Positions 20,392 through 28,725 of a stretch of DNA of 36,679 bases are shown piece by piece. Numbering within the stretch: the first letter of the stretch is position 1; every line of letters starts with the position of its first letter. A model generated the notes under the pieces. That model saw only the letters and a list, made by a program, of their open reading frames with translations. It was not told where the DNA came from and did not search any database. The position numbers and the translations under genes are program-made. Origin of the DNA: Acidobacteriota bacterium (GTDB lineage: Bacteria > Acidobacteriota > Vicinamibacteria > Vicinamibacterales > UBA2999); NCBI GenBank assembly GCA_027622905.1, contig JAQBVV010000018.1, positions 1 through 36,679 of the forward strand, written 5' to 3'.

Positions 20392-21396
20392 CTACGCACG
20401 TTGGTCGCGCAACGAACGCGCCGCGTCGCGGGCGTAGTAGGTAATGATCATGTCGGCGCCGGCACGGCGAATCGCCGTGAGTGCTTCCATCATCGCGCGC
20501 GGCTCGTCGATCCAGCCGTTGGCCGCCGCGGCCTTGAGCATCGAATACTCACCGCTCACGTGGTAGGCCGCTGTAGGTTGGCCGAATCGCATCTTCACCT
20601 TTGCGATGACGTCGAGGTAGGTCATCGCGGGCTTGACGATCACGATGTCGGCGCCTTCGGCCAGGTCGGCCTCGACCTCGCGAAGCGCCTCTTCGACGTT
20701 GGCTGGATCCATCTGATGGCTGCGCCGGTCGCCGAACTGGGGCGTGGAGTCGGCGGCGTCGCGGAACGGACCGTAGAAGGCCGAGCAGTACTTGGCGGCG
20801 TACGACATGATGCCGACCGCCTCGAACCCCTGCTCGTCGAGCCCCCGCCGGATCGCGGCGACCCGGCCGTCCATCATGTCTGACGGCGCGACGAAGTCGG
20901 CACCCGCAACCGCGTGCGACAGCGCCACCTGCACCAGATGGGCGACGGTCGCGTCGTTGACGATCTCCTCGCCGTCGAGGATGCCGCAGTGGCCGTGGTC
21001 GGTGTACTCGCACAGGCACACGTCGGTGATCACCACCAGGCCCGGCACGCTGCGCTTTAGTTCAATCGTGGCTGATTGGACGGCGGCGTTCGGATCCCAG
21101 GCGCTCGAACCGGTCGCATCCTTGTGATCCGGCAGTCCGAAGAGGAGCACGGCAGGGACGCCGTCTGCATGAGCGGCAGTGGCTTCCTTGACAGCCTCAT
21201 CCACCGAGAGCTGGAACACGCCAGGCATCGACGCGATAGCACGCCGCTGGCCACGACCCTCGCAGACGAACAACGGATAGATGAAGCAGTCAGGCGTCAG
21301 ATGCGTTTCGCGCACGAGCCGGCGGATCGCGTCCGTGCGCCGAAGCCGCCTGGGCCGTCGCGCCAGCGTGAGCCGGGAGTCGGTGGTTACAGGCAT
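20392..21396 (-). CDS. hemB: delta-aminolevulinic acid dehydratase (porphobilinogen synthase)
   Basis: HemB condenses two 5-aminolevulinate molecules to porphobilinogen. At 334 residues it has the family length. The N-terminal arm RPRRLRRTDAIRRLVRE is followed by the metal loop DVCLCEYTDHGHCG with Cys127, Cys129 and Cys137. That is the three-cysteine zinc site, so this is a zinc-type rather than a magnesium-type enzyme. The Schiff-base lysines are in AAKYCSAFYGPFRDA and IVKPAMTYLD. It starts 27 bases after cobA/hemD and ends 4 bases before the palindromic repeat that precedes hemL. Confidence 0.95.
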   Translation of the reverse strand: MPVTTDSRLTLARRPRRLRRTDAIRRLVRETHLTPDCFIYPLFVCEGRGQRRAIASMPGVFQLSVDEAVKEATAAHADGVPAVLLFGLPDHKDATGSSAWDPNAAVQSATIELKRSVPGLVVITDVCLCEYTDHGHCGILDGEEIVNDATVAHLVQVALSHAVAGADFVAPSDMMDGRVAAIRRGLDEQGFEAVGIMSYAAKYCSAFYGPFRDAADSTPQFGDRRSHQMDPANVEEALREVEADLAEGADIVIVKPAMTYLDVIAKVKMRFGQPTAAYHVSGEYSMLKAAAANGWIDEPRAMMEALTAIRRAGADMIITYYARDAARSLRDQRA

Positions 21397-21423
21397 GCGG
21401 ACGATCTTGCCATACTGGCGGGC

Positions 21424-22959
21424 TCAGGCCTCGGTCGCGTAGTGCGCGGCGATCGCGTCGACCAGCGCAGCGATCGTGGACGTCGACGGTTGTAGGGTCA
21501 CGGGGAGACCGAGTTGTCGCGTGACCTCCGCGGTGGTCGGCCCGATCACCGCCACGACCGTGTGCTTCAGCAGGTCTGCCGCGGGTTCGGCGCCGTAGAT
21601 GGCGACGAAGCTACGCGCGGCGGAGGGGCTGGCGAAGGTCACGACGTCGATCTGCCCTTCAAGAAGCAGTTTGTACACGTCCGGTTCTCCCGCGCGTGTC
21701 GCGTCGTTGAGCAGCGTGCGATAGGCCACCACGTCGGTCACGACCGCGCCGGCTTCACGTAGTCGATCGGCCACCACGTCCCGGCCGATGTCGGCGCGCG
21801 GCAGGAGAACACGAGCACCGTCGACCGGCCCTGTCGCCGCGATCGCCGCGACCAGAGCCTCCGACCGGAACTCGCCCGGTAACAGGTCAACCTTGATGCC
21901 GTAGCCAGCCAGGCAATCGGCGGTGCCAGTCCCCACCGCGCAGAGACGCGGCCCCTTCAGATCGCGGACGTCGCCGTCGCCTTCCAGGAGCGCCGTCATG
22001 AAGGCATCAACGGCATTCGTACTGGCGAAGACGATCCAATCGAACGTGCCGGCCTCGGCCGCGGCGTCTCGCAGCGGGCCACGGTCGTCCGGTGGCTCGA
22101 TGCGGATCAGCGGGGCCTCGATCACGTCGGCGCCGAGCAGCGCGAGTCTGCTGACCAGGTCGACAGCCTGGTCGCGCGGCCGAGTGACGAGCACGCGCCG
22201 TCCGAAGAGCGGCCGCGTATCGAACCAGCGCAAATGCGGCCGTAGCCCGACCACGCGACCGATCACCAGCGTCGCTGGCGCGTGCTGAGGATGCGCGCGG
22301 AGTCCTTCAAGCAGTTCCGCGATCGTTCCTGAGATGGTCTCCTGCTGGGGAAGCGTGCCAGCGTAGATGATCACCGCGTGATCGTCGGCGGGCCACCCAT
22401 GATCGCGGAGCGCTTCCAGGAGCAGCGGCATCTGATCGGCTCCCGCGTAGCATGCGACGGTGCCGTTCAGGCGGGCAAGACTGGCCCAGTCCACGGGGGG
22501 CAAAGTCCGGCTTTCGTCCTCGTGACCGCGAACCAGCGTGATCGTGTCTCCGCCACCGGGGTAGGTCACCGGCACGCCGGCGTAGGTGGGAGCCGCGATG
22601 GCGGCGGGAATGCCGGGTACGACCTCGAAGGGCACGCCTTGTTCGTGAAGGAAGAAGGCTTCCTCGCCGCCGCGGTCAAACACGAACGGGTCGCCCCACT
22701 TCAATCGTGCGACCACCTTGCCGTCGCGCACTTTTTCCGCCAGCAGGTAGCAGATGGCGTCCTGCGCCATCGGCTGCGGTGACGCCTTGCCGACGTCGAT
22801 CAGCTCGGCACCCGGCCGCGCGTGCCGCAACAGCCGCGGCGGTACGAGATGGTCGTACACCACCGCGTCGGCCGCGCGGAGACACTCCAGTCCGTGGACC
22901 GTCATGAGCCCAGGGTCGCCAGGCCCGGCGCCGATCAGATATACCGCCGGTCGCCTCAT
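21424..22959 (-). CDS. cobA/hemD: fused uroporphyrinogen-III C-methyltransferase / uroporphyrinogen-III synthase
   Basis: This 511-residue fusion joins two successive activities. Residues 1 to about 245 are the SAM-dependent methyltransferase (SUMT): VYLIGAGPGDPGLMTVHG at 6-23, the VVPGIPAAIAAPTYAGVPVTYP region, and CYAGADQMP. It makes precorrin-2 for sirohaem or B12. Residues from about 250 to the end form the HemD U-shaped synthase: GRRVLVTRPRDQA, FDWIVFASTNAVDAFM and VTFASPSAARSF. The fusion puts the enzyme that makes uroporphyrinogen III together with the one that diverts it. It overlaps hemC by ATGA. Such fusions are known in clostridia and some other phyla. Confidence 0.94.
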   Translation of the reverse strand: MRRPAVYLIGAGPGDPGLMTVHGLECLRAADAVVYDHLVPPRLLRHARPGAELIDVGKASPQPMAQDAICYLLAEKVRDGKVVARLKWGDPFVFDRGGEEAFFLHEQGVPFEVVPGIPAAIAAPTYAGVPVTYPGGGDTITLVRGHEDESRTLPPVDWASLARLNGTVACYAGADQMPLLLEALRDHGWPADDHAVIIYAGTLPQQETISGTIAELLEGLRAHPQHAPATLVIGRVVGLRPHLRWFDTRPLFGRRVLVTRPRDQAVDLVSRLALLGADVIEAPLIRIEPPDDRGPLRDAAAEAGTFDWIVFASTNAVDAFMTALLEGDGDVRDLKGPRLCAVGTGTADCLAGYGIKVDLLPGEFRSEALVAAIAATGPVDGARVLLPRADIGRDVVADRLREAGAVVTDVVAYRTLLNDATRAGEPDVYKLLLEGQIDVVTFASPSAARSFVAIYGAEPAADLLKHTVVAVIGPTTAEVTRQLGLPVTLQPSTSTIAALVDAIAAHYATEA

Positions 22960-23930
22960 GTCTTCGCGTCGAGTGCCGGATTCGCTCCGCCGAACTCCAC
23001 CAGGATCTCAGCGGCTCCCTGCGTCAGTAGCTCGTCGGCGACTCGTGCGCCGACCAGGGTCGGCTCGGCGGCCGGTCCCCGCGCATCGGCGCTGGCGGTT
23101 CGCGATCCGTCGAGCGAGAGGACGACCGCGGTCAGGGTAAGCTCTCCGTCGGAGACGACCGCGTGCGCGCCGATCGGCATCTGACAGCCTCCGCCGAGTC
23201 GCGTGACGACGACACGCTCGGCGGTCAGGGCTGCAGCCGCGATCGGATCGGTGATCACGTGGACGGCGGCGCCGGTGGCGGCGTCGTCCTCTCGAATCTC
23301 GATCGCGATGATGCCCTGCCCGGGCGCCGGCACGCAGGCGGAGACGGGCAGCGCTGCCGAGATTCTGGTTTCAAAGCCGAGACGGATCAGTCCGGCGGCT
23401 GCCAGCACGATGGCGTCGAATCCGCCGGCGTCGAGCTTGCCGAGGCGCGTGCCAAGGTTGCCGCGAATCGGGGCGAATCGCGCTCCCGGACACAGGCGGG
23501 TCAGCTGCGCGATGCGTCGCACGCTGCTCGTGCCGATCCGGGGCGCACGGCCCAGGTGCTGCACCACCTCGTCCAGACCCAAGTGCGTCGGAGGCGCCAC
23601 ACCGCTTGGCAGCACGATCGCATCGCGCGCGTCCTCGCGCGGCAAGACCGCTCCCAGCGTGAGGCCGGGAGGCGGGATGGCGGGCATGTCCTTGCTGCTG
23701 TGCACGGCCAGGTCGATCGTGCCGGCCAGCAGCGCGTCCTCGATCTCTTTGACGAACAGGCGCTTGCCGCCGATCTCCGATAGCGGGGCCTCCGACAGCC
23801 GGTCGCCGGATGTTTTGATGACGGTGATCTCGCAGTCGATTCCCGCGCGCGATCGGAGCAGACCGGCTACCGCGTGTGCCTGGAACAGCGCCAGTTCGCT
23901 CCCGCGTGTTCCCAGCTTGATGGCCGCCAC
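22956..23930 (-). CDS. hemC: hydroxymethylbilane synthase (porphobilinogen deaminase)
   Basis: HemC polymerises four porphobilinogen units into hydroxymethylbilane. The 324-residue protein starts with GTG, just after the hemA TAG with which it shares one base; GAGG inside hemA sits 7 bases before. KLGTRGSELAL at 5-15 is the usual N-terminus. The catalytic Asp81 is in HSSKDMP, and Cys249 in RLGGGCQMPIGAH carries the dipyrromethane cofactor. The next gene starts inside its stop codon (ATGA). Tight coupling with hemA and cobA/hemD suggests matched synthesis of the three products. Confidence 0.95.
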   Translation of the reverse strand: MAAIKLGTRGSELALFQAHAVAGLLRSRAGIDCEITVIKTSGDRLSEAPLSEIGGKRLFVKEIEDALLAGTIDLAVHSSKDMPAIPPPGLTLGAVLPREDARDAIVLPSGVAPPTHLGLDEVVQHLGRAPRIGTSSVRRIAQLTRLCPGARFAPIRGNLGTRLGKLDAGGFDAIVLAAAGLIRLGFETRISAALPVSACVPAPGQGIIAIEIREDDAATGAAVHVITDPIAAAALTAERVVVTRLGGGCQMPIGAHAVVSDGELTLTAVVLSLDGSRTASADARGPAAEPTLVGARVADELLTQGAAEILVEFGGANPALDAKT

Positions 23931-25300
23931 TAATTGCCTCGTCGCCGATCGGCGACGACGCCCTGGCGCTCGGCGGGTCGGCCCGTCGCCTTGTCGGCGG
24001 CGTCGCTCCGCGCAGGGTCCTGGGCTGCTGGATCGGTGTTGTCGAGTCGAAACAGTCGGTTGACCGCCTCGGTGTACGCCGCCTGGGTGTCCTCATCCGG
24101 CAGCGCCTTGAGCTGCTCGGTCGGCTCGATCAGCAGCTTTTCGACGATGAGTCGCGTGATCTCATCGACGCGAGCCCGGGCCTCCTCGGGCAGACCGGTC
24201 AGTCGGCCCTCGAGTCGTTTCAGCTCTGCCTGCCGAATGTCATCGAAGCGCTGTCGCAATGCGACGACGGTCGGAATGGTGCGGCGCGAGCGCTGCCAGG
24301 CGGTGAACCGCGCCAGCTCCTCGTCGACGATCGCCTCGGCTTGCGCCATTTCCGCGCTTCGGCGCGCGAGGTTCTCTTCGACGATGCCGCGGAGGTCATC
24401 GACGTTGTACAGAAAGACCTGTTCGATCTCCGTCACGGCCTGGTCGACATCGCGGGGGACGGCCACGTCGATGATGAACAACGGCTCCGAGCGTCTGCGT
24501 CCCCTGACCGCCTCCACGTCCTCGCGAAAGATGATCGGGCGCTGCGAACCGGTGGCCGTGACGACGATATCAGCACGCGCCATGGCCTCTCTCATGTCGC
24601 TCCACGGCACGGTGCGCCCGCCCACGGCGGCGGCGAGGGCCTCTGCGTTGGCGGGGGTCCGGCTCGTGATGACAATTTCGGCAACGCCGTGGCTTCGTAG
24701 GTGCTGCGCCGTGAGTTCGCCCATCTCGCCCGCGCCAACGATGAGCACGCGGCGGCCCTCGAGGCGTCCGAAGATCTTTCGCGCCAGCGAGACAGCGGCG
24801 AAGCTGATCGACACGGCGCCCTCACCGAGTGCCGTCTCGCTGCGGACCCGCTTGCCGACGCCGAACGCCCAGTGGAACGCCTTGTTCAGCAGCGGTCCCG
24901 TGCAACGACGTTCTGATGCCGTCTGGAACGCGGTCTTCACCTGGCCCAGGATCTGGGGCTCGCCGACCACCAGCGAGTCGAGTCCCGCGGCCACGCGAAA
25001 GAGATGTCGGGCTGCGGCATCGTCGTCGCGCGCGAACAGATGCGGCATGAAGGCGTCCCGGGGGAGCTGGTGATAGTCCCCAAGAAACGCGATGAGTTCG
25101 TCGCGCGATCGCAGTGGATCGCTGCTGGCGACGTATATCTCCGAGCGGTTGCACGTCGACAGCACGACCGATTCGGAGGCTGACGAGCGCGCCGCGAGCG
25201 ATTCGACGGCGGCCCCGACGTCGCGGCTCGAGAAATCGAGTTGCTCGCGGAGGTCGACGGGCGCCGTCCGGTGACTCACGCCAAGCAGAAACAGATGCAC
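23930..25300 (-). CDS. hemA: glutamyl-tRNA reductase
   Basis: HemA reduces glutamate on tRNA(Glu) to glutamate-1-semialdehyde with NADPH, the first and usually rate-setting step of C5 haem synthesis. The nucleophile is Cys50 in VVLSTCNRSEIY. DSLVVGEPQILGQVK and the Rossmann loop VLIVGAGEMGELTAQHL follow. A C-terminal dimerisation helix reaches about residue 410, and after it comes a polar tail rich in Arg, Asp and Ala of about 35 residues. Total length is 456, slightly long because of that tail. It starts 14 bases after the hemX/ccsA gene and leads the enzyme genes, as in many bacteria using the C5 route. Confidence 0.95.
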   Translation of the reverse strand: MHLFLLGVSHRTAPVDLREQLDFSSRDVGAAVESLAARSSASESVVLSTCNRSEIYVASSDPLRSRDELIAFLGDYHQLPRDAFMPHLFARDDDAAARHLFRVAAGLDSLVVGEPQILGQVKTAFQTASERRCTGPLLNKAFHWAFGVGKRVRSETALGEGAVSISFAAVSLARKIFGRLEGRRVLIVGAGEMGELTAQHLRSHGVAEIVITSRTPANAEALAAAVGGRTVPWSDMREAMARADIVVTATGSQRPIIFREDVEAVRGRRRSEPLFIIDVAVPRDVDQAVTEIEQVFLYNVDDLRGIVEENLARRSAEMAQAEAIVDEELARFTAWQRSRRTIPTVVALRQRFDDIRQAELKRLEGRLTGLPEEARARVDEITRLIVEKLLIEPTEQLKALPDEDTQAAYTEAVNRLFRLDNTDPAAQDPARSDAADKATGRPAERQGVVADRRRGN

Positions 25301-25314
25301 TGACCAGATCCTGC

Positions 25315-26139
25315 CTAGAACGTGTGACTCGTCGTGACGAAGTAGCTGATAGGGAGGAAGTTCAGCAGGACGATGGCGAACCCGAGCGCCGACAGCCAGG
25401 CCGAGCGGGGTCCGGTCCAGCCAAGCGTCTGTCGGGCAAACACCGCGAACGAGTACACGACCCAGGTGATCATGGTGACCAGGACCTTCGGGTCGTCAAG
25501 CGCCATGGCCTGGAGGTTCGGATCATCCGGCGCGACGAGCCTTGCCTGCACTGTCCAGAGCGCGCCGACGGCGACGCCAAGCGTCAGGAACGTCCAGCCG
25601 ACGGCGACCGCTCGCCAGTTCATCACGTCCAGCGTCTGCAGCGACGGAAGCCGGGCATAGAAGTAGCCCAGGTGCTTCTTCTTGATCGCGTTGAACTGCA
25701 CGACGTAGGTCAGCCCGAGGGAGCCGGCCAGCGCGAAGCTGGCGTAGGCGAACAGCAGCGACGAGACGTGCACCCAGAACCATGGGCTGTCGAGAACCGG
25801 ATCCATGCTCTCGACGCCCGGGGAGACGGCAGGTATGGCCTGCAGGCCGATCAGAATCGGCATGACGAAGACGCCCATCGCGCGCTCATCAGTGGTGATC
25901 TCGAGGTACAGATACGACAGCGCCAGCAACCAGACGAACGTCGAGATGGCGCGTGACGGGTTCGCGTACGGGACGTGCCCCACTTCCATCGTCTGCATGC
26001 CGATCGCAAACGTGTGGGTCAGTGTCGCGAAGATCAGGAGCGCGGTGGCGGCACGGCCCGCCTGCGGGTGCCGTCGCGCGAAGTGGACGGCGTAGGCGAT
26101 GCCCGCCGCCGCGTAGAGGATCAGCGGAAGGACGTTCAC
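25315..26139 (-). CDS. HemX/CcsA-like cytochrome c assembly membrane protein
   Basis: The 274-residue protein has about eight membrane helices and fits the CcmC/CcsA/HemX family, which handles haem in cytochrome c maturation. WFWVHVSSLLFAYASFALAG and GALWT are family-like, and the last helix ends with a His (TTSHTF). The tryptophan-rich WWD loop that holds haem in true CcsA is not intact: where W-x-W-D-P-K-E is expected I see ALDDPKVL. It therefore fits HemX, the membrane protein that lies beside hemA in Bacillus and moderates HemA levels, better than a full CcsA. It overlaps the upstream VWA gene by ATGA and precedes hemA by 14 bases. Confidence 0.82.
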   Translation of the reverse strand: MNVLPLILYAAAGIAYAVHFARRHPQAGRAATALLIFATLTHTFAIGMQTMEVGHVPYANPSRAISTFVWLLALSYLYLEITTDERAMGVFVMPILIGLQAIPAVSPGVESMDPVLDSPWFWVHVSSLLFAYASFALAGSLGLTYVVQFNAIKKKHLGYFYARLPSLQTLDVMNWRAVAVGWTFLTLGVAVGALWTVQARLVAPDDPNLQAMALDDPKVLVTMITWVVYSFAVFARQTLGWTGPRSAWLSALGFAIVLLNFLPISYFVTTSHTF

Positions 26140-27056
26140 CGCCCCGGGGCGTAGTAGCCCCGTTTGGTCCTGGGCGTGGCCCCCTCTCTGGCGACCTGCA
26201 CGATGACCCGCCGGAAGGCGCCATCGGTACGTGTGTTCTTTGACGTATAGCCCAGCGTGTACTGACTGGCCAGCTCGTCAGCGATCTGGGAGTAGACCCC
26301 GTCGAGATCCTCGATGCGCCCGGGAAAGAACGCCCGCCCGCCTGTTTCCTGCGCGAGCTGGCGCATGATGAATTCCGCCTCCCGGAATCCGCGGGTTCTC
26401 GTGTCGTTACCCCTCAGCGCGATCGCGTAAATCGACGTTTCAGACCGTTTTGCCAGATCGAGGACCTCCTCGAAGGATACGAGGCTTGACGTGTCCTCGC
26501 CGTCGGAAAACACGATCAACGCCTGCCGCCGGATGTCCTCCTCGTTGAGCGCCCGGATCTTGCCCAGCTCTTTCAGCGAAATGTAGAGGGCGTTATGCAA
26601 CGACGTCGATCCGCCAGATGCTCCCTGCCGGATCGCCGTCTCGAGATCGCTTTGCGTCGATGTGAACCCCTGTCGGATCGACACCCGACTGTCAAAGTCG
26701 ATGACCTGCGCCAGGTCGTTGGGTCTGAGTCTGCGGACAAAGTTGGTGGCGGCCTCCTGAAGCGTGGGCAGCTTCTGCTCCATGCTCGCGCTGCTGTCGA
26801 GCAACAGCGACATGGCGATCGGCTGTGGGCGCCGCGTGAAGAAGACGAGATCCTGCTTCACGCCGTCCTCGAAGACCGAGAAATCGGACTGCTCAAGGTC
26901 GGTGAGGTACCGGTTGTCCTGGTCGTTCACGGTCACGTTGAGCGACACGATGTCGATGGTGGTACGGAACGCGGGCTCCGACCCCTGCGGCTGCGCCAGC
27001 AACGCAGCCGCCTGACATGTCAGCGCACAGGCCGCGAGCAGGACCAGTCGAAACAC
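26136..27056 (-). CDS. exported VWA-domain protein, acidobacterial type
   Basis: The 306-residue protein has a signal peptide ending about residue 22 (ALLAQ), then a beta-sandwich segment DIVSLNVTVNDQDNRYLTDL with DFSVFEDGVKQ. The von Willebrand factor A domain starts at about 80. Its metal site is intact: DSSAS at 87-91, GGST near 150 and SDGED near 190. GGRAFFPG and the closing LGYTSKN and RGYYAPGR pieces are what I recall of the VWFA-related Acidobacterial domain. Such proteins likely bind partners outside the cytoplasm through Mg2+. It lies between a second VWA gene and hemX, overlapping the latter by ATGA. A link to haem is inferred from position alone. Confidence 0.87.
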   Translation of the reverse strand: MFRLVLLAACALTCQAAALLAQPQGSEPAFRTTIDIVSLNVTVNDQDNRYLTDLEQSDFSVFEDGVKQDLVFFTRRPQPIAMSLLLDSSASMEQKLPTLQEAATNFVRRLRPNDLAQVIDFDSRVSIRQGFTSTQSDLETAIRQGASGGSTSLHNALYISLKELGKIRALNEEDIRRQALIVFSDGEDTSSLVSFEEVLDLAKRSETSIYAIALRGNDTRTRGFREAEFIMRQLAQETGGRAFFPGRIEDLDGVYSQIADELASQYTLGYTSKNTRTDGAFRRVIVQVAREGATPRTKRGYYAPGR

Positions 27057-27058
27057 GC

Positions 27059-27961
27059 TCAGTCTCCCTGTCCTCGTGCCGGCGTGCCGCGCGCGGTCAC
27101 GTACGACTGGCGCGATGTCACGTCGGTGTTCTCCGGTGGAATCAGCGAGTCGGGTCGGCTGTATAGGACTTTGTACTGCGATGACAGCTGGCGCGCGAGT
27201 TTCTGAAGGGCCGGCTTCACCGCGCTCTCCGTCAGCAGCGTGACGTGCTGTCCGCCAGTCTCGCGCGTCCCGGCATCGAGCACGACGGCTCGCTCGCGCC
27301 CCGGCACGGTGCCGAAATCTGGCTGTCCGATTACGAACGCGTGGATGGCAGCGCCCGCCTGCTTGACGGTGTCGACCACATCGAGACCGTAGCGATTCGT
27401 GAACTCGACGCCGGTCGTGATGACGGGCACGATCACCGCCCGCCTCGTGTCACGTTGCCGGAGGCCTGCCGAGACCTCGACCAGCGAATCCAGGAGCGTC
27501 ATGCCGCTTCCACTCATGGAGAACAGGCGCCCGATGCCTTCTTCCAGTCGCATCTGGTTCGAGGTGTAGTTGACAAGGATGGTCGGGCGGTCGGCCAGAG
27601 CGATCAGCGCCATCTGGTTGTCCTCGGCCATTCTTCGAACAAAGTCTCTCAGGGCGTCGCGCATGGGCCCCACCAGCCGCTCCGCCTCGGCGCTGTTGTC
27701 AGCCAGCAGTACGATGTCCATTGGCTCGTCCGCACGGGAAACGCGCAGCACTTCGCGGCTCTGGCCGTCTTCAGTGATCGTGAAGTCGTCGAGATCGAGA
27801 CCGTTGACCGGCTCCCCCCGCGGATCAACCGCACTGACGAAGATCGTCCGCTCACGTGCTCCGGCCTGGGCCCGGACCTCCTGGGTCGGCCACGCCACGA
27901 AGGTCGTCAGGGCGGCCAGCACCGCAGCCGCGAGAAGTCGAACCAGAAACCGTCCGTGCAT
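27059..27961 (-). CDS. exported VWA-domain protein with degenerate metal site
   Basis: This 300-residue paralogue of the next gene starts the run on this strand. AGGAGG ends only three bases before ATG 27961. The signal peptide ends at about EVRAQ (residue 32). It has the same plan: IFVSAVDPRGEPVNGLDLDDF, then a VWA-like domain from about 82. The MIDAS is incomplete: the DxSxS loop reads DNSAE (88-92), and where the sister protein has SDGED this one has ITTGVEF. GSGMTLLDS keeps the Thr. Metal-dependent binding is therefore doubtful. It lies 2 bases before the sister gene, so the pair are probably made together, perhaps as a heteromer. Confidence 0.85.
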   Translation of the reverse strand: MHGRFLVRLLAAAVLAALTTFVAWPTQEVRAQAGARERTIFVSAVDPRGEPVNGLDLDDFTITEDGQSREVLRVSRADEPMDIVLLADNSAEAERLVGPMRDALRDFVRRMAEDNQMALIALADRPTILVNYTSNQMRLEEGIGRLFSMSGSGMTLLDSLVEVSAGLRQRDTRRAVIVPVITTGVEFTNRYGLDVVDTVKQAGAAIHAFVIGQPDFGTVPGRERAVVLDAGTRETGGQHVTLLTESAVKPALQKLARQLSSQYKVLYSRPDSLIPPENTDVTSRQSYVTARGTPARGQGD

Positions 27962-28005
27962 AGTCCTCCTGGGGGCAAAAGCGACAGAGCAACGCTAAAA
28001 AGTCG

Positions 28006-28036
28006 AGTATAGCCCCCGGCGCGTTGCCAGTGTCAA
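28006..28036 (-). promoter_or_regulatory. promoter for the VWA-hem operon
   Basis: On the - strand a perfect TTGACA (28036-28031) and TATACT (28011-28006) are separated by 19 bases, a little long for sigma70. They precede the start at 27961 by 45 bases and would drive the VWA genes and the haem genes behind them. Confidence 0.5.
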
Positions 28037-28053
28037 TGTGCCTCTGTTAGAAT
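28024..28053 (+). promoter_or_regulatory. promoter for the F0 ATP synthase operon
   Basis: TTGCCA (28024-28029) and TAGAAT (28048-28053) are 18 bases apart, and TG at 28045-28046 gives an extended -10. Its -35 touches the opposing -35 of the VWA-hem promoter. Because the ATG at 28052 lies in the -10 box, it cannot be the start of the first gene. Confidence 0.5.
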
Positions 28054-28123
28054 GAGCCGTTTGGCTGGGTCCAAGGGGAGCCGTCGTGGGACTGGTGGCC
28101 TCGGGTCCGTGTCCACTCGCAGT

Positions 28124-28330
28124 ATGAAGGCCCTGCAGGCGAACATCATGCGCTCTGGGCCGGCGGCTTCGGTCAGCTATACGTTGATTGGCGCGATCAT
28201 CCTGCTCGGGGGCATCGGGTACGCGCTTGACAAGTGGCTCGATACCGCGCCGTGGTGCCTGTTCGGCGGATTGATCCTCGGGCTGATCGTAGGCTTTTAC
28301 GAGTTGGCGAGGGCGTTGTGGCGGCCATGA
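28124..28330 (+). CDS. atpZ: AtpZ/AtpI-like ATP synthase assembly protein
   Basis: This small membrane protein, 68 residues from ATG 28124, has two hydrophobic helices separated by GYALDKWLDTAPW. That is the usual AtpZ/AtpI hairpin with a charged short loop. Family members help assemble the c-ring or bring Mg2+ or Ca2+ to the F0 part. The frame is open from 28052, but that ATG overlaps the promoter -10 box; GTG 28109 is another possible start. No strong ribosome site is seen before either. It overlaps the next gene by ATGA, and atpB follows, which supports the role. Confidence 0.75.
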   Translation: MKALQANIMRSGPAASVSYTLIGAIILLGGIGYALDKWLDTAPWCLFGGLILGLIVGFYELARALWRP

Positions 28331-28710
28331 AGTCTGCGTGGTGGATGGTCGGAGGAGCGGTGGCGACATGGGTGGCAGTTGCCGCCGTGCCGGGAGTGGA
28401 CAGCGACGTCGAGATCCTCTTTGGCATGCTGGCCCCGCTGATGGGGGCCGTGGCCACGTGGGTACTGGTGGTGAGGACCTACCCGGCCAGCCCTGAACGG
28501 CTCACGCCGCGCATGGTGATGGCGTTTGGTGGCAAGGTGGTGTTTTTCGGTGTGTACGTGACGGTCATGCTGGCGGTGCTCTCACTCAGGCCGATACCGT
28601 TCGTGGTCAGCTTCACGGCGTATTTCGTTGCATTACACTTTTGCGAGGCGGTCTGTCTTCAGCGGTTCTTCGCGAACCACATGCCAGCGGCGGACGGAGC
28701 GGCGGGGTAG
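28327..28710 (+). CDS. small membrane protein of the ATP synthase operon
   Basis: The 127-residue product has about four hydrophobic helices: WWMVGGAVATWVAVAAVPG, ILFGMLAPLMGAVATWVLVV, VVFFGVYVTVMLAVLSL and PFVVSFTAYFVALHFCEAV. It fits the place and build of the AtpI/UncI group, which is poorly conserved in sequence. ATGA coupling to the previous gene and a 15-base gap to atpB indicate joint production. It probably helps F0 assembly; this is inferred from position and topology, since I see no diagnostic motif. Confidence 0.72.
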   Translation: MKSAWWMVGGAVATWVAVAAVPGVDSDVEILFGMLAPLMGAVATWVLVVRTYPASPERLTPRMVMAFGGKVVFFGVYVTVMLAVLSLRPIPFVVSFTAYFVALHFCEAVCLQRFFANHMPAADGAAG

Positions 28711-28725
28711 AGAAATAAGTTACGC

